Assembly: GCF_900450765.1 (NCBI RefSeq)
Contig: NZ_UGGU01000003.1
Span: forward strand, 1,863,476 to 1,927,475
Length of the DNA stretch: 64,000 nucleotides
Origin: Fusobacterium necrogenes
Lineage (GTDB): Bacteria; Fusobacteriota; Fusobacteriia; Fusobacteriales; Fusobacteriaceae
Direction of reading: 5' to 3'
Shown in pieces: positions 41,014 through 52,610 of this stretch (position 1 is its first letter; the number at the start of each line of letters is the position of its first letter). The notes below the pieces were generated by a model. The model did no database searches. It saw nothing but the letters and a program-made list of their open reading frames with translations, and was not told where the DNA came from. A program made the translations under genes and the position numbers.

Positions 41014-41430
41014 TTATTCAATAGGAACAGCCCTATGTCCAAGACCTATAACAACTTCATCAAGTCTAAACATGCCTATAGTAAGAAAAATACAGACAGA
41101 GAGATGTTCGTGATATCTAGCTATTCCTATTTTACCACCTACATTGAAACCTACTGATTTATCTAAAATTTGATCGATAGCTTCTCTAGTAGCTCCAGTA
41201 ACAGCTCCTTCATATACATGAGATTCCGAGATTAAACCATTTCTTTTAGCTGCAACTAGTGTTCTTTCTAATATCTTAGGAATAGATTCTACAACATTTC
41301 CACCAATATCAACAGCAGCAGTTTTTATTCCTTTTTTTAAATATTTTTCTTTTAATTCTAACTCCTCATCTCTACTACTCATAGACATTTCAACTGATAT
41401 TCTAGCGATATCTTTACTTTTATATTGCAT
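41014..41430 (-). CDS. hutP: HutP-family RNA-binding antitermination protein
   Basis: 138 residues resembling HutP throughout: IARISVEMSMSSRDEE at the N-terminus, GLISESHVYEGAVTGATREAIDQIL in the middle and FRLDEVVIGLGHRA at the end. Bacillus HutP is a hexamer that binds L-histidine and Mg2+, then spaced NAG triplets in the hut leader to prevent termination. From memory, its metal ligands His73 and His77 correspond here to Gly and Asp, while the C-terminal His is kept, so effector or metal use may differ. No hut genes are nearby; the next genes are an ABC importer with a UAG-rich leader and terminator. The ATG at 41430 follows GAGGAAT; the longer frame begins in that site. Confidence 0.85.
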   Translation of the reverse strand: MQYKSKDIARISVEMSMSSRDEELELKEKYLKKGIKTAAVDIGGNVVESIPKILERTLVAAKRNGLISESHVYEGAVTGATREAIDQILDKSVGFNVGGKIGIARYHEHLSVCIFLTIGMFRLDEVVIGLGHRAVPIE

Positions 41431-41529
41431 ATAATTCCTCACTTTCTAATTTTATTATCTATATTATAGCAAAAAATCTAAAAAACTTACATAAGAAAAT
41501 AAATTTGTATAAAAAGTTGTATGAAAATA

Positions 41530-41558
41530 TTGAATAATTTTATTTTATATGATATATT
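41530..41558 (+). promoter_or_regulatory. Promoter of the MATE gene
   Basis: TTGAAT at 41530-41535 and TATATT at 41553-41558, 17-base spacer. Transcription would start near 41565, only about 15 bases before the leader hairpin. Confidence 0.65.
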
Positions 41559-41579
41559 AGAGGTATAGAGATTAATAAT

Positions 41580-41638
41580 AACGCTTTTTATTGTTTTCAG
41601 TTATCATATTAAAACAATAAGAGGCGTTTTTTATTTTT
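41580..41638 (+). terminator. Leader terminator (attenuator) of the MATE gene
   Basis: AACGC... (41580-41597) pairs over 18 positions with 41611-41628 (...GCGTT), two of them G-U, with a 13-base loop, followed by TTTTTTATTTTT. The tail runs into the AGGAGG ribosome-binding site, so transcription must pass this hairpin to reach the gene. Confidence 0.85.
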
Positions 41639-41648
41639 AGGAGGTCAG

Positions 41649-43031
41649 ATGCAAGTAAAAGAAAATAAAATGGGAACATATAAAATTCTACCATTATTAT
41701 TAACAATGTCTATACCACCAACTATATCTATGTTAATAAATTCACTTTATAATATAGTAGACTCAATATTTGTAGCAAGGCTTGGAACGGAAGCGTTGAC
41801 TGCAGTATCTTTAGCATTTCCAATTCAAAATTTAATATTAGCTATTGCAGTAGGTTCTGGAGTAGGTTTAAACTCATATATAGCTAGAAAATTGGGAGAA
41901 AGAAAGGAAGATATAGCTAATAAAACAGCTGGAAATGGAATAACTTTAGCAATAATACACTATTTAATTTTGTGTATATTGGGGATCTTCTTTATTAAGA
42001 GATTTTTTCAACTTTTTGTTCAAGAGGAAAATATATTAAAACTTGGAGTAAGTTATACATATATAATAATATTTTTTAGTATAGGAATTATTGCTCAGAT
42101 AGCAATAGAAAAGATATTGCAAGCTACAGGAAATACATTGACTCCTATGTATTTACAAATAATAGGTGCTGTTGTTAATATAGTATTGGATCCTATATTA
42201 ATATATGGTTATTTTGGATTACCTGCTATGGGTGTTAAAGGAGCAGCTATAGCTACAATAATTGGTCAATTAATCGCTTTATTTTGTTCTGTTTATGTTT
42301 TATTTTTTAAAAAACAGAGTATAAAAATATTGAAACAAGATTTTTTTATTGATAGAAAAATAGTAAAAGAGATATATAATGTTGGGATACCATCATTTTT
42401 TATAATGTCAATAGGCTCTTTTTTAGTAATGGGAATAAATCTTATTCTCTCTGAAATATCAAACTTAGCAATTTCACTTTTTGGAATATATTTTAAATTA
42501 CAAACTTTTATATATATGCCAACTAGTGGAGTAACACAAGGAGCTATGCCTATTATGGGATATAGCTATGGAGCTAGAAATTCTAAGAGAGTATCTGAGG
42601 TATTAAACTATTCTATCATAATATGTGTGATAATTAATTTTTTAGGAAGTGCACTTTTTTGGCTTTATCCAAAGGAGATACTTCAGTTTTTTGAAGTGAG
42701 TGATGAAATGTTGAGTATGGGAGTACAAACAATGAGAATAATGTCAACGAGTTATTCATTTGGAAGTGTATGTTTTATATTTTCCTGCTTTTTACAAGCA
42801 ATAGGGAAGGGATTTTCATCGTTGATAATAACTTTATTAAGGCAGTTCATATTACTTTTACCAATAGCATATATATTTGGAAAAATATATGGACTTATAG
42901 GTGTTTGGGCATCTTTTCCTATAGTTGATATAGTAACTTGTATTATTTCCGTATTTATGTATAAAAATTTTCTAGAAAAAGATCCAGTGATGACATTGAA
43001 TAAAAGAAAGTATTGTAATTTGAGAAATTAG
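41649..43031 (+). CDS. MATE family multidrug/sodium efflux transporter
   Basis: 460 residues with about twelve hydrophobic helices in two related halves. PPTISMLINSLYNIVDSIFVARLG is the usual MATE N-terminus (helix 1 to 2), and GVTQGAMPIMGYSYGARN in the second half is the paired motif. It sits in the inner membrane and exports drugs or metabolites with Na+ or H+ coupling; MepA-type bacterial members are the closest in look. AGGAGG lies before the ATG. Its leader terminator suggests inducible expression. Confidence 0.93.
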   Translation: MQVKENKMGTYKILPLLLTMSIPPTISMLINSLYNIVDSIFVARLGTEALTAVSLAFPIQNLILAIAVGSGVGLNSYIARKLGERKEDIANKTAGNGITLAIIHYLILCILGIFFIKRFFQLFVQEENILKLGVSYTYIIIFFSIGIIAQIAIEKILQATGNTLTPMYLQIIGAVVNIVLDPILIYGYFGLPAMGVKGAAIATIIGQLIALFCSVYVLFFKKQSIKILKQDFFIDRKIVKEIYNVGIPSFFIMSIGSFLVMGINLILSEISNLAISLFGIYFKLQTFIYMPTSGVTQGAMPIMGYSYGARNSKRVSEVLNYSIIICVIINFLGSALFWLYPKEILQFFEVSDEMLSMGVQTMRIMSTSYSFGSVCFIFSCFLQAIGKGFSSLIITLLRQFILLLPIAYIFGKIYGLIGVWASFPIVDIVTCIISVFMYKNFLEKDPVMTLNKRKYCNLRN

Positions 43032-43065
43032 AGTAATCAAAGTAACTTTAAAGATAACTGTATTC

Positions 43066-43180
43066 AAAGAATAAAGAGCAAGCATGGTTTGACTTACTAA
43101 AAACATAAAATTTGATTTTAAACAACTGTGTTTTTAAGTATTTGCTTTTATCAGCTTGCTCTATTTATTTTCTTTAATTA
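43066..43180. repeat. Palindromic intergenic repeat, copy C with insertion
   Basis: Starts AAAGAATAAAGAGCAAGCATGG like copy A (12346) in its first 20 bases and ends GCTTGCTCTATTTATTTTCTTT, but the loop is expanded by about 60 bases that themselves hold a self-complementary stretch (TAAAAACATA... / ...TGTTTTTA). It fills the space between the converging MATE and ROK genes and may act as terminator for both. Confidence 0.65.
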
Positions 43181-43202
43181 ATTTTTTTATAATCCCAGTT
43201 TT

Positions 43203-44078
43203 TTACTTGAAATTTTTTATACATAGAGCAACAGCTCCAAAAAATCCTGAATTCTCTCCTAAATCTGGAAAAACAATGTAATCATTGATATTTTTAAAAA
43301 TTTGTTCTGTTTGAACGTAACCATTTAGTAATTTTACAACAGATTTTCTTACAGTTGGTAAAAGATGTTTGAACTTCATAACATCACCACCAAGTATTAT
43401 TCTTTCTGGAGATAGAACTAATATATAATTTACCAAAGCATGTGCTATGTAAAAAGCTTCTAAATCCCAAGCTGGATGATCTTCAGGCAAAGAAGTAAGA
43501 GGTTTATTCCATCTTTTTTCAATAGCTGGACCAGATGCCATTCCTTCTAAGCAATTTCCGCCATGAAAAGGACAATTTCCAGCAAATTTATCTCTAGGGT
43601 GTCTGCTTACAAAAATATGTCCCATTTCAGGGTGTATCATACCATGTATCAGCTTCCCTTCTACAATAGCTCCTCCACCAATACCACTTCCAATAGTGAG
43701 AAAAATTGAATTGTTTAGACCTTTAGCAGCTCCCCAAACAGATTCTCCAAGAACAGCTGCATTTATATTGGTATCTAAATATACTGGGATATTTAGCTCA
43801 GAATGAAGAGTTCCGAGAATATTATAATTTCTCCAGGCCTTTTTAGGAGAAGAAGTAATATAACCATAAGTTTTAGAGTCAAAATTCAAATCCAAAGGAC
43901 CAAAACAACCGATACCTAAAGCAACTATATTTTTTCTTTTAAAAAAATCGATAACAAGTGGAATAGTTTTTTCTGGAGTCTCTGTGAGAAAACTTACTTT
44001 CTCAAGAGTGTTACCATGTTCATCTGTTATTCCACATATAAATTTTTTTCCCCCAGCATCAATAGCTCCAAATTTCAT
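43203..44078 (-). CDS. ROK-family sugar kinase (fructokinase-like)
   Basis: 291 residues. GAIDAGGKKFICGI is the N-terminal phosphate motif, GIGCFGPLDL the sugar-binding segment, and TIGSGIGGGAI the second phosphate motif. The zinc site of ROK proteins is present as HPEMGH... followed by CPFHGGNCLEG. It resembles Bacillus YdhR/ScrK fructokinases, which make fructose 6-phosphate; other hexoses are possible. No sugar-uptake genes are adjacent. AAGGAGGGAG precedes the ATG. Confidence 0.9.
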   Translation of the reverse strand: MKFGAIDAGGKKFICGITDEHGNTLEKVSFLTETPEKTIPLVIDFFKRKNIVALGIGCFGPLDLNFDSKTYGYITSSPKKAWRNYNILGTLHSELNIPVYLDTNINAAVLGESVWGAAKGLNNSIFLTIGSGIGGGAIVEGKLIHGMIHPEMGHIFVSRHPRDKFAGNCPFHGGNCLEGMASGPAIEKRWNKPLTSLPEDHPAWDLEAFYIAHALVNYILVLSPERIILGGDVMKFKHLLPTVRKSVVKLLNGYVQTEQIFKNINDYIVFPDLGENSGFFGAVALCIKNFK

Positions 44079-44145
44079 AAAAATCTCCCTCCTTAAACGC
44101 TCCTTTTATAATATTATACCACATGAAATCACAATTTCCTTGTTT

Positions 44146-44649
44146 TTAAAAAACGTATTCAGTTTGAGATGGAATATAATCTAAATAAAGATTAGAATCA
44201 ATCATTTTATCAAGTTTATCGATAGTATCAACTCCAGTAAAATATATTACTGTATTAGTATCAGGAATAAATTTTAAAGCATTACCTTGAACTTTTAAAT
44301 CACCAATATTTTTAAGGATTGGTAATTTTAAAACAGGAGCTCCAATTTTGGTTGTAAGTTGAAGATAAATATCTTGTAATTCTTTTTTCTTGATAGTTTT
44401 TTTGTCAAAAATAACTCTAATCTTATTTAAAGAGTTATCTTTTAGAAAAAATTGATACTTTTCTATATTTTCTTTTGGATTTTGTACAGAGAGTATAGAA
44501 ATATTCTTATCAATAGATATTTCTTCTTCTAAATTTTTAAAAATTAAATTGAGATTATTTTTATTATCACCCCAATTTATTCCATTAAAATCAGTTATAG
44601 CAAAAGATAGAGAAGACAAAAATAAAGGTAATAGTAAATATTTTTTCAT
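44146..44649 (-). CDS. Small exported protein of unknown function
   Basis: 167 residues with a clear signal peptide (MKKYLLLPLFLSSLSFA, cut near residue 17). The mature part is a mixed alpha/beta domain opening with FNGINWGDNKNNLNLIF, a pattern seen in several uncharacterised Fusobacterium exported proteins. No cysteine, catalytic motif or transmembrane helix is visible. Periplasmic location is inferred. GGAGGT precedes the ATG. It lies between a ROK kinase and the divergent dCMP deaminase gene, with no obvious partner. Confidence 0.7.
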   Translation of the reverse strand: MKKYLLLPLFLSSLSFAITDFNGINWGDNKNNLNLIFKNLEEEISIDKNISILSVQNPKENIEKYQFFLKDNSLNKIRVIFDKKTIKKKELQDIYLQLTTKIGAPVLKLPILKNIGDLKVQGNALKFIPDTNTVIYFTGVDTIDKLDKMIDSNLYLDYIPSQTEYVF

Positions 44650-44771
44650 AGTGTACCTCCTAATAATTAATATTTTAACAAATTTATAGAATTAGATAAA
44701 TAAAATTTTGAAAAAGTTTAAAATAATTGATACTATTATAATATAATTAATACAAAATAGGGAGGTTAATG

Positions 44772-45263
44772 ATGAAAAGAGAAAATTATATAAAGTGGGA
44801 TGAATATTTTATGGGGATAGCACTTCTTTCAGCTATGAGAAGTAAAGATCCTAATACTCAAGTAGGAGCCTGCATAGTTAATGAGGAGAAAAAAATTATA
44901 GGAGTAGGTTATAATGGACTGCCTATTGGATGTAGTGATGATGAATATCCTTGGAAAAGAGAGGGAGAATTTTTAAATACTAAATATCCTTTTGTGTGTC
45001 ATGCTGAATTAAATGCTATTTTAAATAGTACGAAATCTTTGAAGGGCTGTACTATATATGTGGCCCTTTTCCCTTGTCATGAATGTAGCAAGGCTATAAT
45101 TCAAAGTGGAATAAAAGAGTTAGTCTATCTTTCAGACAAATATAGTGGAACAGAGTCAAATATAGCTTCTAAAAGAATGTTAAAATCAGCAGGTGTAAAA
45201 TTTAGGCAATTAAAATCTGAAATAGAAAAAATAGAACTTTTTTTCACATGTAAAGATCATTAA
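44772..45263 (+). CDS. dCMP deaminase (ComEB-like)
   Basis: 163 residues. The zinc-dependent deaminase motifs are HAELNA (zinc His and catalytic Glu) and PCHEC (two zinc Cys). DPNTQVGACIVNEEKKIIGVGYNG is typical of dCMP deaminases, which turn dCMP into dUMP for thymidylate synthesis. The second ATG of an ATGATG pair is chosen because it is 6 bases from GGAGG. A clean hairpin follows. Confidence 0.93.
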   Translation: MKRENYIKWDEYFMGIALLSAMRSKDPNTQVGACIVNEEKKIIGVGYNGLPIGCSDDEYPWKREGEFLNTKYPFVCHAELNAILNSTKSLKGCTIYVALFPCHECSKAIIQSGIKELVYLSDKYSGTESNIASKRMLKSAGVKFRQLKSEIEKIELFFTCKDH

Positions 45264-45267
45264 GATT

Positions 45268-45294
45268 AAAGAGGGAGAAAAAATCCCTCTTTAA
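45268..45294. terminator. Bidirectional terminator
   Basis: AAAGAGGGA pairs with TCCCTCTTT around an A-rich loop, between the converging dCMP deaminase and zinc-ribbon genes. Confidence 0.8.
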
Positions 45295-45305
45295 CAGTAC
45301 TTTCT

Positions 45306-45656
45306 TTATTTTCTTTTAAAAAAATTTTTAAAAGTTTTTTTAGGAGAAACATCTTTCATCTCTTGTTGTTTTTTTCTATATTGAGACCAATTGGGATCAT
45401 TTTTCATATGTTTTTTTAATTGATTCATATATTGATATGTTGCTTTTACATCTGAGTATTTCTTTTTTATATTATATTTCATATCAGAAAAAGTCTGACT
45501 AATACCCAAAAAAATATCCTTTAGGTTGTAAAAAACTCTTTTAGGGAAATTATATTGATAGATTTTACTACAATGAGGACATCTATATTTTGCTGATTTA
45601 TCAGAAATTTTCATTTTTTTCTTACAATTTGGACAAATAATAATAAATTTTTTCAT
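45306..45656 (-). CDS. Small zinc-ribbon protein of unknown function
   Basis: 116 residues. The N-terminus is a four-cysteine zinc ribbon: IICPNCKKKMKI then YRCPHCSKIYQ (Cys-x2-Cys pairs near residues 8/11 and 26/29), like MJ0042-type ribbons. The rest is a strongly basic helical stretch (many Lys) that could bind nucleic acid; this is inference. It is not homologous to a named protein I recognise. GGAG precedes the ATG. Confidence 0.65.
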   Translation of the reverse strand: MKKFIIICPNCKKKMKISDKSAKYRCPHCSKIYQYNFPKRVFYNLKDIFLGISQTFSDMKYNIKKKYSDVKATYQYMNQLKKHMKNDPNWSQYRKKQQEMKDVSPKKTFKNFFKRK

Positions 45657-45732
45657 TTAAAACTCCTAGAACTAATGATATAATAACTGTGAATAATTAT
45701 ATCATAAATATTTTATAAGGAGAATAGAGAAG

Positions 45733-46410
45733 TTGAAAGGAAATGAAATAAAAATTATCAGTAATCTAGAATTTTTTAAGGGACTGATGGAGGAGGAAAT
45801 TTTAGAGATATTTAAAGAAAGTAAATGTAAAATTTTAAAGTTTAAAAAAGGAGAGCATGTAGTTTTTAGAGGAGATAATATTGATGGTATATATATTAAC
45901 ATTCGAGGTATTTTAGTTGCAGAAATGTTAAAAGAAGATGGAAATGTAAAAAAAATAGAGGAATTACCTGAAGGAAAAATACTTGCTTCAGCTTTTATCT
46001 TTGGAAAAGTAAATAAGTTTCCAGTTGATTTGATAGCTAAAAGTGAAGCAGAAATCTTTTATATTCAAAAGAAAGAACTTATAAAATTATTGAAGAAGAA
46101 CTCAAAGATTTTAGTTAGATTTTTAGATGAGATAAGTAATAAAGCTCAATTTTTATCAAAAAATTTATGGGAAAGTTTGAGTAATAAAACAATAAATCAA
46201 AAATTAGCTGAATATATATTAAAAAATGAAAAAGAGAATTATTTTGAATTTGATAAAAGTATTAAAGAGTTAGCAGAATATTTTAATGTAAGCCGTCCAT
46301 CTCTTTCAAGGGTTATAAAAAGTTTTATAGAAGAAGGAGTTATTATAAAATTAGAAAAAAATAGATATGAGATAGTATCAAAAAAGAAACTAGAAAAATA
46401 TAACTTTTAA
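45733..46410 (+). CDS. Crp/Fnr-family transcriptional regulator
   Basis: 225 residues. An N-terminal cyclic-nucleotide-binding-like beta barrel (about residues 10-120, FKKGEHVVFRGDNIDGIYI) is followed by a long dimer helix and a C-terminal HTH_Crp domain (IKELAEYFNVSRPSLSRVIKSF). Only one cysteine is near the N-terminus, so it is not an Fe-S-sensing FNR; the residues needed for cAMP binding are not evident either. The effector is unknown. TTG start with AAGGAG about 10 bases upstream. Confidence 0.88.
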   Translation: MKGNEIKIISNLEFFKGLMEEEILEIFKESKCKILKFKKGEHVVFRGDNIDGIYINIRGILVAEMLKEDGNVKKIEELPEGKILASAFIFGKVNKFPVDLIAKSEAEIFYIQKKELIKLLKKNSKILVRFLDEISNKAQFLSKNLWESLSNKTINQKLAEYILKNEKENYFEFDKSIKELAEYFNVSRPSLSRVIKSFIEEGVIIKLEKNRYEIVSKKKLEKYNF

Positions 46411-46434
46411 AAAACAAAAAAATTTAAAAAACTA

Positions 46435-46463
46435 TTGACGTATTCCTAAATATGTGATAATAT
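46435..46463 (+). promoter_or_regulatory. rRNA operon 2 promoter
   Basis: TTGACG at 46435-46440 and TAATAT at 46458-46463, 17-base spacer. Confidence 0.75.
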
Positions 46464-46592
46464 ATACCTTGTCCGCAAGAGAGCGGTACTGATGAATAAG
46501 GACATTAGCAACAGAATAGAGAAAGATAAGTAATGCAAACACAACAATAAATTGGTGTAAATAATCAGTATATTTTACTGAGTTTAATAGAT

Positions 46593-48101
<1,509 letters not shown>

Positions 48102-48222
48102 TAAGGAGCAATACTTTCTCTATTCTATTGATAATGTTCTTTCAATAATTGTAAGTCAAATGACTAAATTATTAGATGTAGATTTAATAAATCTGAAACA
48201 TTATTATTTATGAGATGAATGA

Positions 48223-48299
48223 GCGTTCGTAGCTCAGCTGGTTAGAGCACACGCCTGATAAGCGTGAGGTCGGTGGTTCGAGTCCACTCGAACGCACCA
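48223..48299 (+). tRNA. tRNA-Ile (GAU)
   Basis: In the 16S-23S spacer of operon 2 only. Acceptor GCGTTCG/CGAACGC, anticodon loop CTGATAA, encoded CCA. Confidence 0.96.
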
Positions 48300-48308
48300 T
48301 AAAGATAT

Positions 48309-48385
48309 GGGGATATAGCTCAGTTTGGGAGAGCGACGCACTTGCACTGCGTAGGTCAGCGGTTCGATCCCGCTTATCTCCACCA
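48309..48385 (+). tRNA. tRNA-Ala (UGC)
   Basis: In the 16S-23S spacer of operon 2 only. Acceptor GGGGATA/TATCTCC, anticodon loop CTTGCAC, encoded CCA. Confidence 0.96.
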
Positions 48386-48481
48386 AATTAATGGACATTG
48401 GAAACTATATAGTAAATCAGATAATACAATTTAACTCTAATTTTAATAGAGTTAGCTGTCAATCAATATTTAAAAACTAAA

Positions 48482-51394
<2,913 letters not shown>

Positions 51395-51511
51395 CAAATA
51401 ATCAAGAAGTAACGAAGTTACGACTATGATTATTTAGACGCAGATGACTGAAAGGAATCAGCGTTACCTGATATTACTATATAGTTTCAAATGCCTATGT
51501 AAATAGACATT

Positions 51512-51630
51512 AGCTTGGTGAGAAGAGCTACGGGGGTACACCCAGACACATTCCGAACCTGGAAGTTAAGCCCGTAAACGCTGAAAGTACTTGGAGGGAA
51601 GCCTCCTGGAAGGATAGGAACTTGCCAAGC
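51512..51630 (+). rRNA. 5S ribosomal RNA, operon 2, first copy
   Basis: Nearly identical to the operon 1 5S, with one change found (A51610 for G26651). Closed by GCTTGGT/GCCAAGC. Confidence 0.94.
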
Positions 51631-51652
51631 ATTTAATCAAATAATTAATAAT

Positions 51653-51770
51653 GCTTAGTGAAAATAGCTATGGGGGTACACCTAGTCACATTCCGAACCT
51701 AGAAGTTAAGCCCATAAACGCTGAAAGTACTTGGAGGGAAGCCTCCTGGGAGGATAGGAATTCGCTAAGC
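51653..51770 (+). rRNA. 5S ribosomal RNA, operon 2, second divergent copy
   Basis: Follows the first 5S by 22 bases. Several bases differ, yet its terminal stem keeps pairing: GCTTAGT/GCTAAGC versus GCTTGGT/GCCAAGC, a compensatory change. The last stem is followed by six T and ATTTTTT, so it also serves as the operon's terminator. Confidence 0.9.
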
Positions 51771-51872
51771 TTTTTTATTTTTTGTAATTTATTTTAATTG
51801 CTTTTTTGAAATAAGATGGTAAAATTTAATAGTGGATTAAAATTATGTACTATAAATAAGGAGGAAAATAAT

Positions 51873-52358
51873 ATGATACCTAAAAAAGATATTGCTTTTC
51901 AAGAATTAGAAGCTTATATTTCTACTTTTGAAGATAAAAAAAGCTCATTAATTATAATACTTCATAAGGCACAGGAGATATTTGGATATATTCCTGAAGA
52001 AGTACAGGAATTTGTAGCTGAAAAAGTAGGAGTACCAGTGTCTAAAGTATATGAAGTTGTAAATTTTTATAGTTTTTTTTCAATGAAACCAAAGGCTAAA
52101 TATCACATCTCTGTTTGTACAGGAACAGGTTGTCGTGCTAGAGGCTCAGAGAAAATATTAGAGTTTCTTCAAAAAGAGTTAAAAATTCAAAAAATAGGGG
52201 ATTTAACTGAGGATAATCTTTTCTCTTTGAATTCTTTAGGATGTATGGGAGCATGTGGACTAGCACCTGTTGTGGTAATAGGAAAGGATATACATGGAAG
52301 ATTAAAATTAGAAGATGTAAAAGTTATAATAGAAAAATATAGAGACTCAAATGCTTAA
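51873..52358 (+). CDS. NuoE-like [2Fe-2S] subunit (NADH dehydrogenase / hydrogenase gamma type)
   Basis: 161 residues. A helical N-terminus (LIIILHKAQEIFGYIPEEVQEFVAEKVGVP) is followed by a thioredoxin-like [2Fe-2S] domain with Cys pairs CTGTGC and CMGAC, the NuoE/HoxE/HydC pattern. Such subunits pass electrons from NADH in complex I, NAD-dependent hydrogenases or electron-bifurcating enzymes. The usual flavoprotein partner (NuoF-like) is not next to it; the following gene begins 252 bases later and is unrelated. AAGGAGG precedes the ATG at 51873. Confidence 0.9.
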   Translation: MIPKKDIAFQELEAYISTFEDKKSSLIIILHKAQEIFGYIPEEVQEFVAEKVGVPVSKVYEVVNFYSFFSMKPKAKYHISVCTGTGCRARGSEKILEFLQKELKIQKIGDLTEDNLFSLNSLGCMGACGLAPVVVIGKDIHGRLKLEDVKVIIEKYRDSNA

Positions 52359-52476
52359 AATTTTATATAAAACTGAATTTTTTTATAAAAAAGTAAAAAA
52401 GTTTTCAAAAAAATATATAGAGAAAATAAAATTATATATAAAAAATATATAATAAATAAAAAAATGATAATTTTAA

Positions 52477-52505
52477 TTGACAGATGTAATATATGGGTGT
52501 ATAAT
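52477..52505 (+). promoter_or_regulatory. Consensus promoter of the DUF3798 importer operon
   Basis: TTGACA at 52477-52482 and TATAAT at 52500-52505, 17-base spacer: a perfect consensus. Confidence 0.85.
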
Positions 52506-52515
52506 CATTGAAAAC

Positions 52516-52585
52516 AGATTTAGAAAGTTTGAGGGATAAGTACTAAAACAATAGTACTTTTTTTAGTAGAATTCTTTTTAAATCT
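52516..52585 (+). promoter_or_regulatory. Structured leader with intrinsic terminator before the DUF3798 operon
   Basis: AAGTACT (52538-52544) pairs with AGTACTT (52553-52559), followed by a seven-T run: an intrinsic terminator between promoter and gene. It is enclosed by a second possible stem, AGATTTAGAAAG (52516-52527) with CTTTTTAAATCT (52574-52585), 12 pairs with one G-U. I recognise no known riboswitch class. Confidence 0.65.
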
Positions 52586-52610
52586 AAAAAATATATATAA
52601 GGGGGAAAAT

